64,000 nucleotides of DNA from the NCBI RefSeq assembly GCF_001641635.1, contig NZ_LUUB01000129.1:21349-85348 (forward strand). The letters are read 5' to 3'. Source of the stretch: Bradyrhizobium centrolobii (lineage in GTDB: Bacteria > Pseudomonadota > Alphaproteobacteria > Rhizobiales > Xanthobacteraceae). The notes under the pieces are model-generated. The model ran no database searches. It saw only the letters and a program-made list of their open reading frames with translations, and was not told the DNA's origin. Position numbers and translations under genes: made by a program. Numbering within the stretch: position 1 is the first letter of the stretch; every line of letters begins with the position of its first letter. This document shows, one piece after another, positions 17,236-25,349 of this stretch.

Positions 17236-20200
17236 GCGAATACCGCCTCGCCGAGAAGCCCGCACTCGATGCCCTGGTAGCAATAGGCTACTGCGCACTT
17301 CATCCCGAGCCGGCAATGCTGATGCGGCAGGAGGCCAACCGCGTCGTGCTGAAGCCGATTTTGATCGAGGCTCTCCAGATTGTAAACGAGAGCTTAAGCG
17401 TCGAGGACGCAGAGGCGATCTATACCGACCTCAACATCCTGTCGGATAACGAGGAATGGCAGCGTCGCCTGCGCGGATCCTATTCCCGGCGACTAAAGGG
17501 CGAAGCCAAGGACAGGCCGGTCAATTTGATCGACTTCAAGCGGCCCGATAGGAACCGCTACCACATCGTGCGCCAGTTCAAGGTTGAGGCTCAGCGGTCG
17601 CGGATCGCCGACCTTGTAGTGTTCGTGAACGGCATCCCGGTGGTCGTGATCGAGGCGAAATGCCCGCTGAAGGCGGCCGATCGATCCGGCCAGGCGTTCG
17701 AGCAGATCAAGCAGTATGAGCGGGACATCCCGCGCTTATTCTATTCCAATGCCTTCAACATAGTGACGGACGGAATGGCGACGCTTTATGGCGCGACCGG
17801 CGCACCGTCGAAGTTCTATGCCCCTTGGTCCGACCCGTGGCCGCGCTCATACGACGAGTTTACAGATGACCTAAACAAAGAACTGTGGTGTCTGCTGGAG
17901 CCTTCCCGGCTGCTGGACCTATTGGCCCACTTCATCCTCTTCGAGACGGATCCCGACAGCGGGCGGCGGATCAAAAAGATCTGCCGCTATCAGCAGTTTC
18001 GAGCAGTCAATAAGGCGGTGAACCGCGTCGCCGAAGGAAATAAGAAGGGCTTGATTTGGCACACCCAAGGCTCGGGCAAGAGCCTGACAATGGTCTTCCT
18101 CACCTTGAAGCTGAAGACCCATCTGACGCTTGATGCATCGACGCTCCAGAACCCGAACATCCTCGTGCTGACCGACCGGATCGATCTGGACGATCAGATT
18201 TCCAAAACTTTCGTCGCCTGCGGTCTGCCCAATCCGAAGCAGGCACTGTCGGTCGGCGAACTACGCGAGGCCGTCGCGCGGGGCGGCTCGGGCCAAATAC
18301 TGCTCTCGACTATCTTCAAGTTCCAAGGCTCCAAGGAGCCGATCCCGAACTCGGAGGACTGGATCGTGCTGGTGGACGAATGCCACCGCACGCAGGAGAA
18401 AGACCTCGGCGCCTTCCTTCAGGCGACCCTGCCTAATGCCCGCTACTTCGGCTTCACCGGCACACCGATCAAGAAGGCCGACAAGGACACCTACGCTCGC
18501 TTCAGCGAGCCGGGCGAAACCTATCTCGACAAATATGGCATCGACGACGCGGTGCGCGACGGTGCCACCGTCCCGATCCTCTACGAGGGCCGGAAGACCG
18601 AGTGGTCGATCAACGAGGCCGAGATCGACATCCTGTTCGACCGCTGGTTCGTCGATCTGTCCGACGAGAAGCGCGAGATGCTAAAGCAGAGAGGTGTCAG
18701 CCTCGCCCTGATCGCCAAGCACCCCGAGCGCATCCGCCTCATTGCCCGCGACATCTGGGAGCACTTCAAGCAGACGTGCCGCCCTGATGGCTTCAAGGCT
18801 CAGATTGTCGCCATCGACCGCGAGTCGGTCGTACTCTATCGCGCCGCCCTAGCCGAGGTGATCGCAGCCGACCTGACCAAGGGCGGAATGCCCGAAGCGG
18901 AAGCAACGACGAAGGCCGATCGCATGATCGCTTGCGTTTTTTCCAAGAGCCAAGAGGACAACAAGCCAAGCGAAGACGCGGACATCGCTGTGTTGCGTGC
19001 CGAACTGGAGGCCCATTACCTCGATGACGACGGAGAAAAAGCCGCCAAAAAGGCGTTCAAGGGGAGCACGGACGAACCGAGTTTTTTGATCGTCTGCGAT
19101 AAGCTGTTGACCGGCTTCGACGCGCCAAACGAGCATGTCATGTATCTGGACAAGCCACTGCGCGAACACGGATTGCTGCAGGCCATCGCGCGTACCAACC
19201 GAACCTGCTCGATCAAGAGGCCGGACGGAACGACCGTCGATAAGCCACACGGCCGGCTCGTGGACTACATTGGCGTCACTCAAAACCTCGAAGACGCCCT
19301 GTCGTCCTATCGTGCTGACGACGTTCAGAACGCCCTTCGCGATCTCGACCTGCTGCGCCGCGATCTGCGCGAGACCTATGCCCGGTTCATGCGCCAGAAG
19401 CGCCTAATGGACCTCGATGGAATGACCGAAAGGGCCGCCGCGTACGCCGTTGAGAAGCTGGTCTCGGATGGTCGTGAGGACGACTGGTTCGAGCTTCAGC
19501 GGCTGGGCCGTCACTTCGTGCGGTCGTATGGCGATTTGTCGCCTGATCCGGCGATCCTTGATTTCACCGAGGACATGAAGTGGACCGCAACCTTCCTGCG
19601 ATTGGCCCAACAGGCCATCACCAAGGACGAGAGCCTCGACCATCTGAGCTATTCCGGCAAGATCAGGGACATGCTGGAGGAACACGTACGCGCCACCGGC
19701 CTCACCACGACCGTTCGTCTCCGCAATATCACTGACCCGGATTTTACGGACGACTTCCAGACCGAGGGGAGGTCGGAGGAGGAGCTGTACGCGGCGTTCG
19801 TGCGGAAGGCCGCCGAACTGAAGCGCGTAACCCGGGAACTGGTCGACAAGAACCCGGCTCAATACGGCCGTTTCTCCGAGCGGGTGCTAGAGATCATTCG
19901 CCGGTTTGAGGAAGGCCAAATCGCCGCCGTCGAAGGTCTTCGAGACTTCGAAGACTTGACCGACGGCATTGCGGTCGAGGCGCGCGCTCATGACGAATTG
20001 GGAATGGATGAACGGGCCTTCGCCATCCTGCGGATCATGGAGCCGCATGCGCCGGTGACAGAACATGCGCCGCTTCGGGCGGTGGCTGTTGAGGTTGGTG
20101 ATCTCTATGCCAAGGCGCAGGCCAGTCAGCCGTCATGGTTTTTCATGGACGGCTACAAGAGGGAGCTTCGCCGCGAGGTTCGCAGGCTGCTGCGTCCGCT

Positions 20201-20276
20201 CGATCTCAAAGATGTCAATGCCGTTAGGGACGAGATCGAGAATTACGCCGTACAGGCCTACGCCGAGGCCAGCTGA
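17232..20276 (+). CDS. hsdR: Type I restriction endonuclease, R subunit
   Basis: HsdR cleaves unmodified DNA after ATP-driven translocation. The 1,014-residue protein has the N-terminal nuclease with DLVVFVNGIPVVVIEAKCP (D..ExK, about residues 131-145), the Walker A WHTQGSGKSLTMVF (about 276), the DECH box VDECHRTQ (about 382), the motif III FGFTGTPIKK (about 405) and helicase motif VI in LLQAIARTNRT. The C-terminal helical region is complete. All key residues are intact, so the system should be active. Its ATG overlaps the hsdS stop (ATGA), and its own stop overlaps the next start (TGATG). Confidence 0.97.
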   Translation: MSEYRLAEKPALDALVAIGYCALHPEPAMLMRQEANRVVLKPILIEALQIVNESLSVEDAEAIYTDLNILSDNEEWQRRLRGSYSRRLKGEAKDRPVNLIDFKRPDRNRYHIVRQFKVEAQRSRIADLVVFVNGIPVVVIEAKCPLKAADRSGQAFEQIKQYERDIPRLFYSNAFNIVTDGMATLYGATGAPSKFYAPWSDPWPRSYDEFTDDLNKELWCLLEPSRLLDLLAHFILFETDPDSGRRIKKICRYQQFRAVNKAVNRVAEGNKKGLIWHTQGSGKSLTMVFLTLKLKTHLTLDASTLQNPNILVLTDRIDLDDQISKTFVACGLPNPKQALSVGELREAVARGGSGQILLSTIFKFQGSKEPIPNSEDWIVLVDECHRTQEKDLGAFLQATLPNARYFGFTGTPIKKADKDTYARFSEPGETYLDKYGIDDAVRDGATVPILYEGRKTEWSINEAEIDILFDRWFVDLSDEKREMLKQRGVSLALIAKHPERIRLIARDIWEHFKQTCRPDGFKAQIVAIDRESVVLYRAALAEVIAADLTKGGMPEAEATTKADRMIACVFSKSQEDNKPSEDADIAVLRAELEAHYLDDDGEKAAKKAFKGSTDEPSFLIVCDKLLTGFDAPNEHVMYLDKPLREHGLLQAIARTNRTCSIKRPDGTTVDKPHGRLVDYIGVTQNLEDALSSYRADDVQNALRDLDLLRRDLRETYARFMRQKRLMDLDGMTERAAAYAVEKLVSDGREDDWFELQRLGRHFVRSYGDLSPDPAILDFTEDMKWTATFLRLAQQAITKDESLDHLSYSGKIRDMLEEHVRATGLTTTVRLRNITDPDFTDDFQTEGRSEEELYAAFVRKAAELKRVTRELVDKNPAQYGRFSERVLEIIRRFEEGQIAAVEGLRDFEDLTDGIAVEARAHDELGMDERAFAILRIMEPHAPVTEHAPLRAVAVEVGDLYAKAQASQPSWFFMDGYKRELRREVRRLLRPLDLKDVNAVRDEIENYAVQAYAEAS

Positions 20277-21016
20277 TGGGCGTCCTGCGCATCGGTCAGA
20301 CCGAGGTCGCCTACGAGCTTCGGCGATCCGCCGCCACATCGGAACGACGAATTACGGTCATGCCGGGCCACGTAGAAGTCATGGCCCTGGCGACTGACGA
20401 CGAAGAGGAGATTGATGCTTTTCTGAGGCGGAAACGCCGGTGGTTGTTTAACGCCGTGCGTGAACTTGAAGCTAGGGCGGCCACCCGTCCCGTCGTTTCT
20501 CGCTTCGCAACCGGCTCCAAGGTCCCGTACAGAGGGCGAATGGTTCGTCTGACCGTACGTCGCCATGATGGGCCACACATCGAAATCAGCTACCGCCGCG
20601 GGTTGGTCGTCGATGTTCCATCTTGGGTCCGAACAGACTCTGCGATCGCCACTGAAATTGCAGTTTGGCTCAAGCAGCGTGTTCGTCGAGACGTTCGTGA
20701 GATCGCGTCTGTATATCAGACGAAATTCGACCTCAGGCCTCGGTCCATCCGAGTTGCAGACATGAGGGGCGGATGGGGATCCTGCGGTCCTTCCGGTAGC
20801 CTCACAGTAAGCTGGCTCCTGATCTTTGCACCAAGGTCGGTCCTAGAATACGTCGTTGCGCATGAGCTGGCCCATCTAAAACATCGCTCGCACGGAAGGG
20901 CTTTCTGGTCCTATTTGCGATCGATCATGCCGTCGTACGAGAAGCCCAAGGCATGGCTTGAGGTGCACCAGTCTTCGCTCAACGCTGATTTTCTTCGGAA
21001 GGCCAACTTGCGCTGA
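20276..21016 (+). CDS. DUF45/SprT-like (YgjP) zinc metallopeptidase coupled to hsdR
   Basis: A 246-residue protein with the zinc-binding motif HELAHLKHRSHGRAFW (HExxH plus a third His) in VVAHELAHL at about residue 197, preceded by GGWGSCGPSGSLTVSWLL, the conserved core of the YgjP family. It has no signal peptide and so acts in the cytosol. DUF45 genes often sit at the end of type I restriction operons, where their job is not established; a role in turnover or control of the restriction complex is inference. The TGATG overlap with hsdR shows tight coupling. Confidence 0.9.
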   Translation: MGVLRIGQTEVAYELRRSAATSERRITVMPGHVEVMALATDDEEEIDAFLRRKRRWLFNAVRELEARAATRPVVSRFATGSKVPYRGRMVRLTVRRHDGPHIEISYRRGLVVDVPSWVRTDSAIATEIAVWLKQRVRRDVREIASVYQTKFDLRPRSIRVADMRGGWGSCGPSGSLTVSWLLIFAPRSVLEYVVAHELAHLKHRSHGRAFWSYLRSIMPSYEKPKAWLEVHQSSLNADFLRKANLR

Positions 21017-21042
21017 TTTTGATGGAGACGTACTCCGGGACG

Positions 21043-21210
21043 CGGCGATGATAGGTCGAGCGTGCCTCCGGTGTTGCCGCGCGTCGCGACGCCCGCGATC
21101 GCTCGATCGGTTGGGATCATCGAGTTGTTGATGACCGCGCCCCAATTGTTGTTGTTGCCAGTGCCCTGGAGGATCAATCCAAGGTTTGAATTGTAAGTAT
21201 CGGCGGGCAT
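21043..21210 (-). pseudogene. 5' fragment of a phage tail or tail-fibre-like protein
   Basis: The minus-strand frame from 21,210 begins PADTYNSNLGLILQGTGNNN then NWGAVINNSMIPTDRAIAGVATRGNTGG. This 'N-x-N-LGL-x-x-QGTGNNN-x-WGA-x-x-N-x-x' opening is typical of short phage tail proteins in rhizobial prophages. After about 50 residues the frame loses this character and runs antisense to the end of the metallopeptidase gene, so only the 5' end remains. It shows that phage-derived DNA was once joined to this place. Confidence 0.6.
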
Positions 21211-21439
21211 GCAGTAAGCCTTTCGATGAAGCCCAGCATTGTGCGCGACGGTCTCAATGTCGCGGTAGATCAGGTCGCGAGTGCATTGCGCCAGAAACAG
21301 AAAACAGATTCACGCGTGAGCGGCATCGTAGAGCGCTTTTTCGAGACTCGAGTCGCGCATCATTTAGCTACTCATAGTCTGTAGATTCAAAGGCATCATC
21401 TCCACAGGCATGCTCCTCATTCTTCTTGTGGATGACGGC

Positions 21440-21703
21440 ATGTCCTCTACGCAGCTTCGTAAGCCGAGTCCCGCGCTTAGGCAGATCTTGGCGCGCAATG
21501 TCGTCCGCCTGCGATGTGCGAAGGGCTTATCTCAAGAAGCATTCGCTGATGTCTGTGGCCTCCATAGGACCTATGTCGGCTCAGTCGAACGCGGGGAACG
21601 TAACGTTACATTGAGCACGCTCGAAGTGTTGGCCAATGCCCTTAAGGTCTCGGTGATTGACTTGTTGACCAAGAGCACCGAGGGCTCTCGCCGCTCGCGA
21701 TAA
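21440..21703 (+). CDS. XRE-family transcriptional regulator
   Basis: An 87-residue single-domain Cro/CI-like protein: LRQILARNVVRLRCAKGLSQEAFADVCGLHRTYVGSVERGERNVTLSTLEVLANALKV (in parts) spans the five-helix fold, with the recognition helix at HRTYVGSVERG. The start is the ATG at 21,440; the ATG at 21,410 would add ten residues of hydrophobic character. It resembles the small controller proteins (C proteins) that time restriction-modification expression, and here it lies between the type I operon and the Cap4/SMC pair, convergent with the latter, so it could control either. Confidence 0.85.
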   Translation: MSSTQLRKPSPALRQILARNVVRLRCAKGLSQEAFADVCGLHRTYVGSVERGERNVTLSTLEVLANALKVSVIDLLTKSTEGSRRSR

Positions 21704-21718
21704 TGTGCGGCAATGCGT

Positions 21719-21751
21719 GAAAGCGCTGCCAAAAAGCGGCAGGACGCTTTC
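21719..21751. terminator. Hairpin between convergent XRE and SMC-like genes
   Basis: GAAAGCG pairs with CGCTTTC, and CTGCC with GGCAG inside it, around the loop AAAAAGC, with a two-base bulge. It lies in the 53-base gap between two converging genes, where a bidirectional terminator is expected. There is no clear T-run on the plus side. Confidence 0.5.
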
Positions 21752-21756
21752 AGAGC

Positions 21757-23442
21757 TTATAGAGCTTGCGCAATATATGGGCGAAGCTGTGTGCTTACTG
21801 CTTCGAACTCAGCTTCATTCAGAAGCTGGTTTTTACGTACTCCCACACTAACGATGTCTGCATCGTTCTCTGTTATTCCTACCGCCTCCTCAACTCCGAG
21901 GATGAGCTGAGCACCCTTTGGCCGTTTCTTGACCAGAAATGAGATGATAGCAGGCAAGTGTTGCGCGTCTTGACCCTGTTGGTTCGGCGCATCAACCACG
22001 ATGGGACAGAATACCATCGAGCCATATTGCTGGGTGGTATATAGGAATGCGTAATTGTAGGCGGCGAGACCTCTCGGGCCTTCGCTTCCGCGCGCGTGAG
22101 ACGTTGACGCCATTGGATTGGACGGCAAATCCCCAATCCGGACATCCAGTTGTTGAGCGAAACTCACAAAGTGGCTGGCGAATAAGTCCTTGATTGTCCG
22201 AGATCGCTTACGGTCCAGCAGTCCGCGCATGGTTGCGGCGATTTCTTCAATTTTTGAGTTGAGTCCGCCGATCTCGGCGTCCACCTCCTTAACTCGCTCG
22301 CGCAGAACACGGGTTGCGGCGTTTCGCCCTTCTGCGGCAACTATCGCTCCAAACGTAAGATCATTCTTTCGCGTCGCCAATACGGCCCGGACGCTTGAGG
22401 CAGCAATGTCGATTGCTTCGATGTCATGCCGAGCTATTTCGATCCGCTTATCAAGCTTCTGCTGCTCTTGGCGAGCGTGGTTCAACACCGCAATCAACGC
22501 CTCAGCGTCGGCAGCGATCTTGAAACGAGCTGCAATGTCATTTGTATAGTGCTCGCCACACGTCGGGCATTCGACGTCGATGGGATGGCCAAAGGCACTC
22601 TTGAACACCTCATCTGTTTCGCCGAGCGCGGCGCGAGTAATCTCAGCCTGAGTAATCCAAAGTGCGCGAGCGTCGATCAACTCTGAAAGCTTTGCCCGGT
22701 AGGAATTTTGCTCATCGAGCAATCGTGTGCTCTCGGCGAGCAGCTCAGCAGTCTCAGCTTGAAAATCATCAATATTGAAATGTACGTCGGTGTCCGGCTC
22801 GACGGTCCGCAACTCCTCGACCGCAGCAACAACGCCGTCCCTCCGCAGCTCTGCTTCCCGCAGCACTGTCGCCAAGCGATCCCTTTCAGCTTGAGCTGCG
22901 TAATATTCGTTTGGCTTCAGGCCAGAATGGTAGTCCGCTAGAGTGGCAGCCGAGCGAGGCAAGTACATGTTGCGGAAGGGCTCCCAAGCAGAAGTCCAAC
23001 TCCGGTCCTGATCCATGTAAAAGGGCGCAAAGGCATACGCAGGAGGTGGAATGAGAACTTGCTCTCGCTTGTCGATCATAAGCAAGCGGAAGTCGAGCAA
23101 GTCCGCCAAGAACGGAGCCAAACCTTGGGTGACGGATGACGTTTGAAGGGTCTTGTTGCCTCCCTCATCAAAGACAGTGTAGATGCCCGCAAATTTCATA
23201 ATGGTTTGCGGCCGCCCATTAACCTCGAAGTCTACCGCCGAAATGACATTCGCACTTCGCCAAGCTTGGTCGATCCGGTGCGGCTCAGCGCCGAACGTGT
23301 CATAGAGGCTCTTCAGAAGAGCCGACTTGCCGAATCCGTTGCCCGCCTTCACGACTGTCGCCTCGTTGTGGAACTCCATCGTGAACGCCCGTTTCTCGTC
23401 TTGCGATAGAAGAGAAATTCTTTTGAACTTCATTGTGCGCAC
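21757..23442 (-). CDS. SMC/Rad50-like ATPase with zinc-hook motif (Lamassu LmuB-like)
   Basis: About 561 residues from the GTG at 23,442, which follows GGGGGGAAG (an ATG at 23,433 is an alternative). The Walker A motif AGNGFGKSALLKSLY lies at about residues 33-47; two long alpha-helical regions rich in Glu, Arg and Leu flank a CPTCGEHY zinc hook at about residue 290; and the C-terminal Walker B-like segment FCPIVVDAPNQQGQD lies at about 478. This is the layout of Rad50-type SMC proteins. The gene is downstream of the Cap4-like nuclease with 53 bases between. SMC-like ATPases with a Cap4-type nuclease form Lamassu-family anti-phage systems; the assignment is inference from layout. Codon use is less GC-rich than in the flanks. 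Confidence 0.82.
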   Translation of the reverse strand: MRTMKFKRISLLSQDEKRAFTMEFHNEATVVKAGNGFGKSALLKSLYDTFGAEPHRIDQAWRSANVISAVDFEVNGRPQTIMKFAGIYTVFDEGGNKTLQTSSVTQGLAPFLADLLDFRLLMIDKREQVLIPPPAYAFAPFYMDQDRSWTSAWEPFRNMYLPRSAATLADYHSGLKPNEYYAAQAERDRLATVLREAELRRDGVVAAVEELRTVEPDTDVHFNIDDFQAETAELLAESTRLLDEQNSYRAKLSELIDARALWITQAEITRAALGETDEVFKSAFGHPIDVECPTCGEHYTNDIAARFKIAADAEALIAVLNHARQEQQKLDKRIEIARHDIEAIDIAASSVRAVLATRKNDLTFGAIVAAEGRNAATRVLRERVKEVDAEIGGLNSKIEEIAATMRGLLDRKRSRTIKDLFASHFVSFAQQLDVRIGDLPSNPMASTSHARGSEGPRGLAAYNYAFLYTTQQYGSMVFCPIVVDAPNQQGQDAQHLPAIISFLVKKRPKGAQLILGVEEAVGITENDADIVSVGVRKNQLLNEAEFEAVSTQLRPYIAQAL

Positions 23443-23495
23443 GCCGCTTCCCCCCAAGATTCAGCAGCAATCGCCGCAATCCAAAATCCCGCTGT

Positions 23496-24578
23496 TCATC
23501 CATTGAAGCTCTCGTACAGCTCGACCAGTATCGCCGCTTCGATGGTTAGTTGTTCGTATTGGGAGACCAGCGAAGAGGGCAAGCTAGTTCTGATCAGATC
23601 GGCAGCGGCGAGCAAATTATCACAAGTGCGGACGCGCGCCGAGATTAGTTGAGACGCCCCGTACACCTCCTGCGCCAGAGTCTCGGCTTGACGCTTACGC
23701 ATAGAGCGGTCGCGTAGATAGTTGACAACTGCCGTTTGGCCTTTAATGCGCTCCATCGGAGTTCGGCCAGCGTCCTTCAACTCTTCATCAACGGTCTTCC
23801 AAACATCAAGTATTCCTCGGCGCTTCTCAGCGGCCGCCAGTATTTGATCCATTTCCTCGCAACCTAGCGATTTGTGGGTGAAGACGTCCGACAGATTCAA
23901 GCAAACGGTCGTGTCGTTCGCGCGTGAAGTGATGTCTTGAATCAGCGTCCGATAGAGGGCTGCAACAACTACGCCTTCCTTGTTTTCGACCGCATCGACC
24001 AACAATCCTTTTAGAACAAGATCGTATCCGGTGACTGGAACGATGGTTCGTTCGAAGCTGAATACTTCATCTTCTGCCGGAGAACGGGGCGACGGAAAGT
24101 CATTTTCGAGGGCGGCGGCAAAGCGAGTCTTATCTTCGGATCCCAAGCTCGCGTAGAAAATTTTGGTGTGATCAATTCCGGTTTTCGTTCCGTCGGCCAG
24201 CGTTAGGCCGAACGATGCGTTTGTGAGAAAAACGCATCCTGCCACGGATGCTCCGATCGTCTGCGTATGGTGATACATTTTGCCGACGATAGTTCTCGGC
24301 ACCTCATCGTCCACCTTACAGAGACTCGCTGCCGTCCAACTTCCTTGTTGTTTCCCCTTGATCTGGAAGAACTCGACTTGATCCGGGCATTTCGAAGGGG
24401 TCAGGATGGCAAGGTCATCGAAATGGTCGAATATGGCGCGGAAGTCGGCACCTGACCTCCGAAGCTCAAGCATCTTGGCCAGCGAGACGTGTGCCTGAAA
24501 GGCATAGCGCGAGCCAGTCCGTGATCCCGCTTTCTCGCGCGGCTTCGCCGTGACGAGCGCAGTCGTCAGTGCTGTCAT
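23496..24578 (-). CDS. DUF4297/Cap4-type dsDNA endonuclease (Lamassu LmuA-like effector)
   Basis: A 360-residue protein whose first 80 residues match the Cap4 nuclease domain: SRYAFQAHVSLAKMLELR, then FDHFDDLAIL with the acidic pair at about D54-D55, then VEFFQIKGK with the Q72-x-K74 of the PD-(D/E)xK fold. The remaining 270 residues have no motif I know; they may be the sensing or SMC-binding part. The start is the ATG at 24,578: a longer frame to 24,881 exists, but it reads through the antisense of a tRNA fragment and is rejected. It is the upstream gene of a pair with the SMC-like ATPase. Cap4 nucleases degrade DNA when activated in anti-phage systems. Confidence 0.82.
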   Translation of the reverse strand: MTALTTALVTAKPREKAGSRTGSRYAFQAHVSLAKMLELRRSGADFRAIFDHFDDLAILTPSKCPDQVEFFQIKGKQQGSWTAASLCKVDDEVPRTIVGKMYHHTQTIGASVAGCVFLTNASFGLTLADGTKTGIDHTKIFYASLGSEDKTRFAAALENDFPSPRSPAEDEVFSFERTIVPVTGYDLVLKGLLVDAVENKEGVVVAALYRTLIQDITSRANDTTVCLNLSDVFTHKSLGCEEMDQILAAAEKRRGILDVWKTVDEELKDAGRTPMERIKGQTAVVNYLRDRSMRKRQAETLAQEVYGASQLISARVRTCDNLLAAADLIRTSLPSSLVSQYEQLTIEAAILVELYESFNG

Positions 24579-24930
24579 AGGTTTCCCCAACCTGTATTCA
24601 TTAGACGCTAGGTCTGGGGTTTCTGCAACCAATAGGACGCTGGCGGAACTGGTAGACGCGCTGGATTTAGGTTCCAGCGAGGATCGGCAGCATCCAGAGA
24701 TAGGCCGATGCTGGCCGAGCTGGCCTGCGAATGTTGCTGACCGCGGTTCAAGGGATCGCTGGCCCCATGGTGCCGATATTTCCGTCGCTGCCTGAAAGGC
24801 TCCTGCCGAGGTGCAGTTCGATCTGAGCGTGCTCGATTTGCCCTTCTTCGGGCTCACGTACCTGTCATCGAACCCTGCCATTTCTCTCGCTCACTAATTG
24901 GCGCTGGGGTTCAGGATCGGAGGAGCCGAA
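24579..24930. other. Intergenic stretch between the Cap4-like gene and the small peptide gene
   Basis: No convincing gene lies here apart from the tRNA-Leu half at 24,634-24,679. A plus-strand frame of about 34 codons ends at 24,899 (LDLPFFGLTYLSSNPAISLAH at its end, without a good start) and may be a protein remnant. An imperfect inverted repeat, GGCAGCATC and GATGCTGGCC, follows the tRNA half at about 24,685-24,720. Confidence 0.5.
24634..24679 (+). pseudogene. 5' half of a tRNA-Leu (anticodon UAG)
   Basis: The sequence TGGCGGAACTGGTAGACGCG followed by CTGGATTTAGGTTCCAGCG is the D arm and anticodon arm of a class II leucine tRNA: stem CTGGA/TCCAG encloses the loop TTTAGGT, giving anticodon UAG. 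The seven bases before it could be an acceptor strand, but no variable arm, T arm (GGTTCGAATCC-like) or matching 3' acceptor follows within 90 bases. It is therefore a truncated copy, most likely left by recombination at a tRNA-Leu gene. It lies 56 bases upstream of, and opposite to, the Cap4-like gene start. Confidence 0.75.
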
Positions 24931-25029
24931 ATGGGCAAGATCATTGGTAACGGAATCAAACCGGCTGTAGGTGACCCCAAACCCGATTCGACGGTCGAGG
25001 AGATGGGCAAGATCATTGGCAACGGGTAG
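24931..25029 (+). CDS. 32-residue peptide with duplicated terminal octapeptide MGKIIGNG
   Basis: ATG at 24,931 with a strong ribosome-binding site (GGATCGGAGGAG, 5 bases before) opens a 32-codon frame. Residues 1-8 (MGKIIGNG) recur exactly as residues 25-32, directly before the TAG stop; the middle is IKPAVGDPKPDSTVEE. The DNA repeats, 24,931-24,953 and 25,003-25,025, differ at one silent base (GGT/GGC), which is what selection on the peptide would leave. The second copy has its own GAGGAG but too close to its ATG. I know no family with this sequence. The layout (short leader-like part, linker, C-terminal repeat) would fit a signalling or modified peptide, which is speculation. Confidence 0.6.
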   Translation: MGKIIGNGIKPAVGDPKPDSTVEEMGKIIGNG

Positions 25030-25349
25030 CTGGTAACCTCCCCCATCACCGGACGTTCATCGCTGAACGAGTCGGCCGGGCTTTACCCAGGCCAGCTTCT
25101 CTGGCTCCGGCGGGGTGGGCTATAAGTCGTCGCTTCGGCGGCCTTGCGGGCAGTTCGATCGGTGAGAGGTCGATCTTGGCTACAGCATTCGAGATGATTT
25201 GCTGGATCTGCTCGGGAGACTGGGTTCGATCGCCTCGAGCAGTGTCGACTGATAGCCGTTACCGGGTGGCGACCGCTCGCGTCTTGAATACGGCGAAGGT
25301 CTCGACGATTGGCTCGCCGCCTCGATCGCCTTGCGGCGATCGATCGGGG
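25030..25349. other. Island end region without a convincing gene
   Basis: Several short frames exist on the minus strand. One reads EPIVETFAVFKTRAVATR and stops, another reads PEQIQQIISNAVAKIDLSPIELPA, which look like pieces of proteins out of frame with each other. They have no start sites and are probably decayed remnants. Confidence 0.5.

Noticed and set aside
24579..24881. N-terminal extension of the Cap4-like gene to 24,881
   Set aside because: The extension reads through the antisense of the tRNA-Leu half and has low-complexity Ser-rich sequence; the Cap4 domain begins after the ATG at 24,578.
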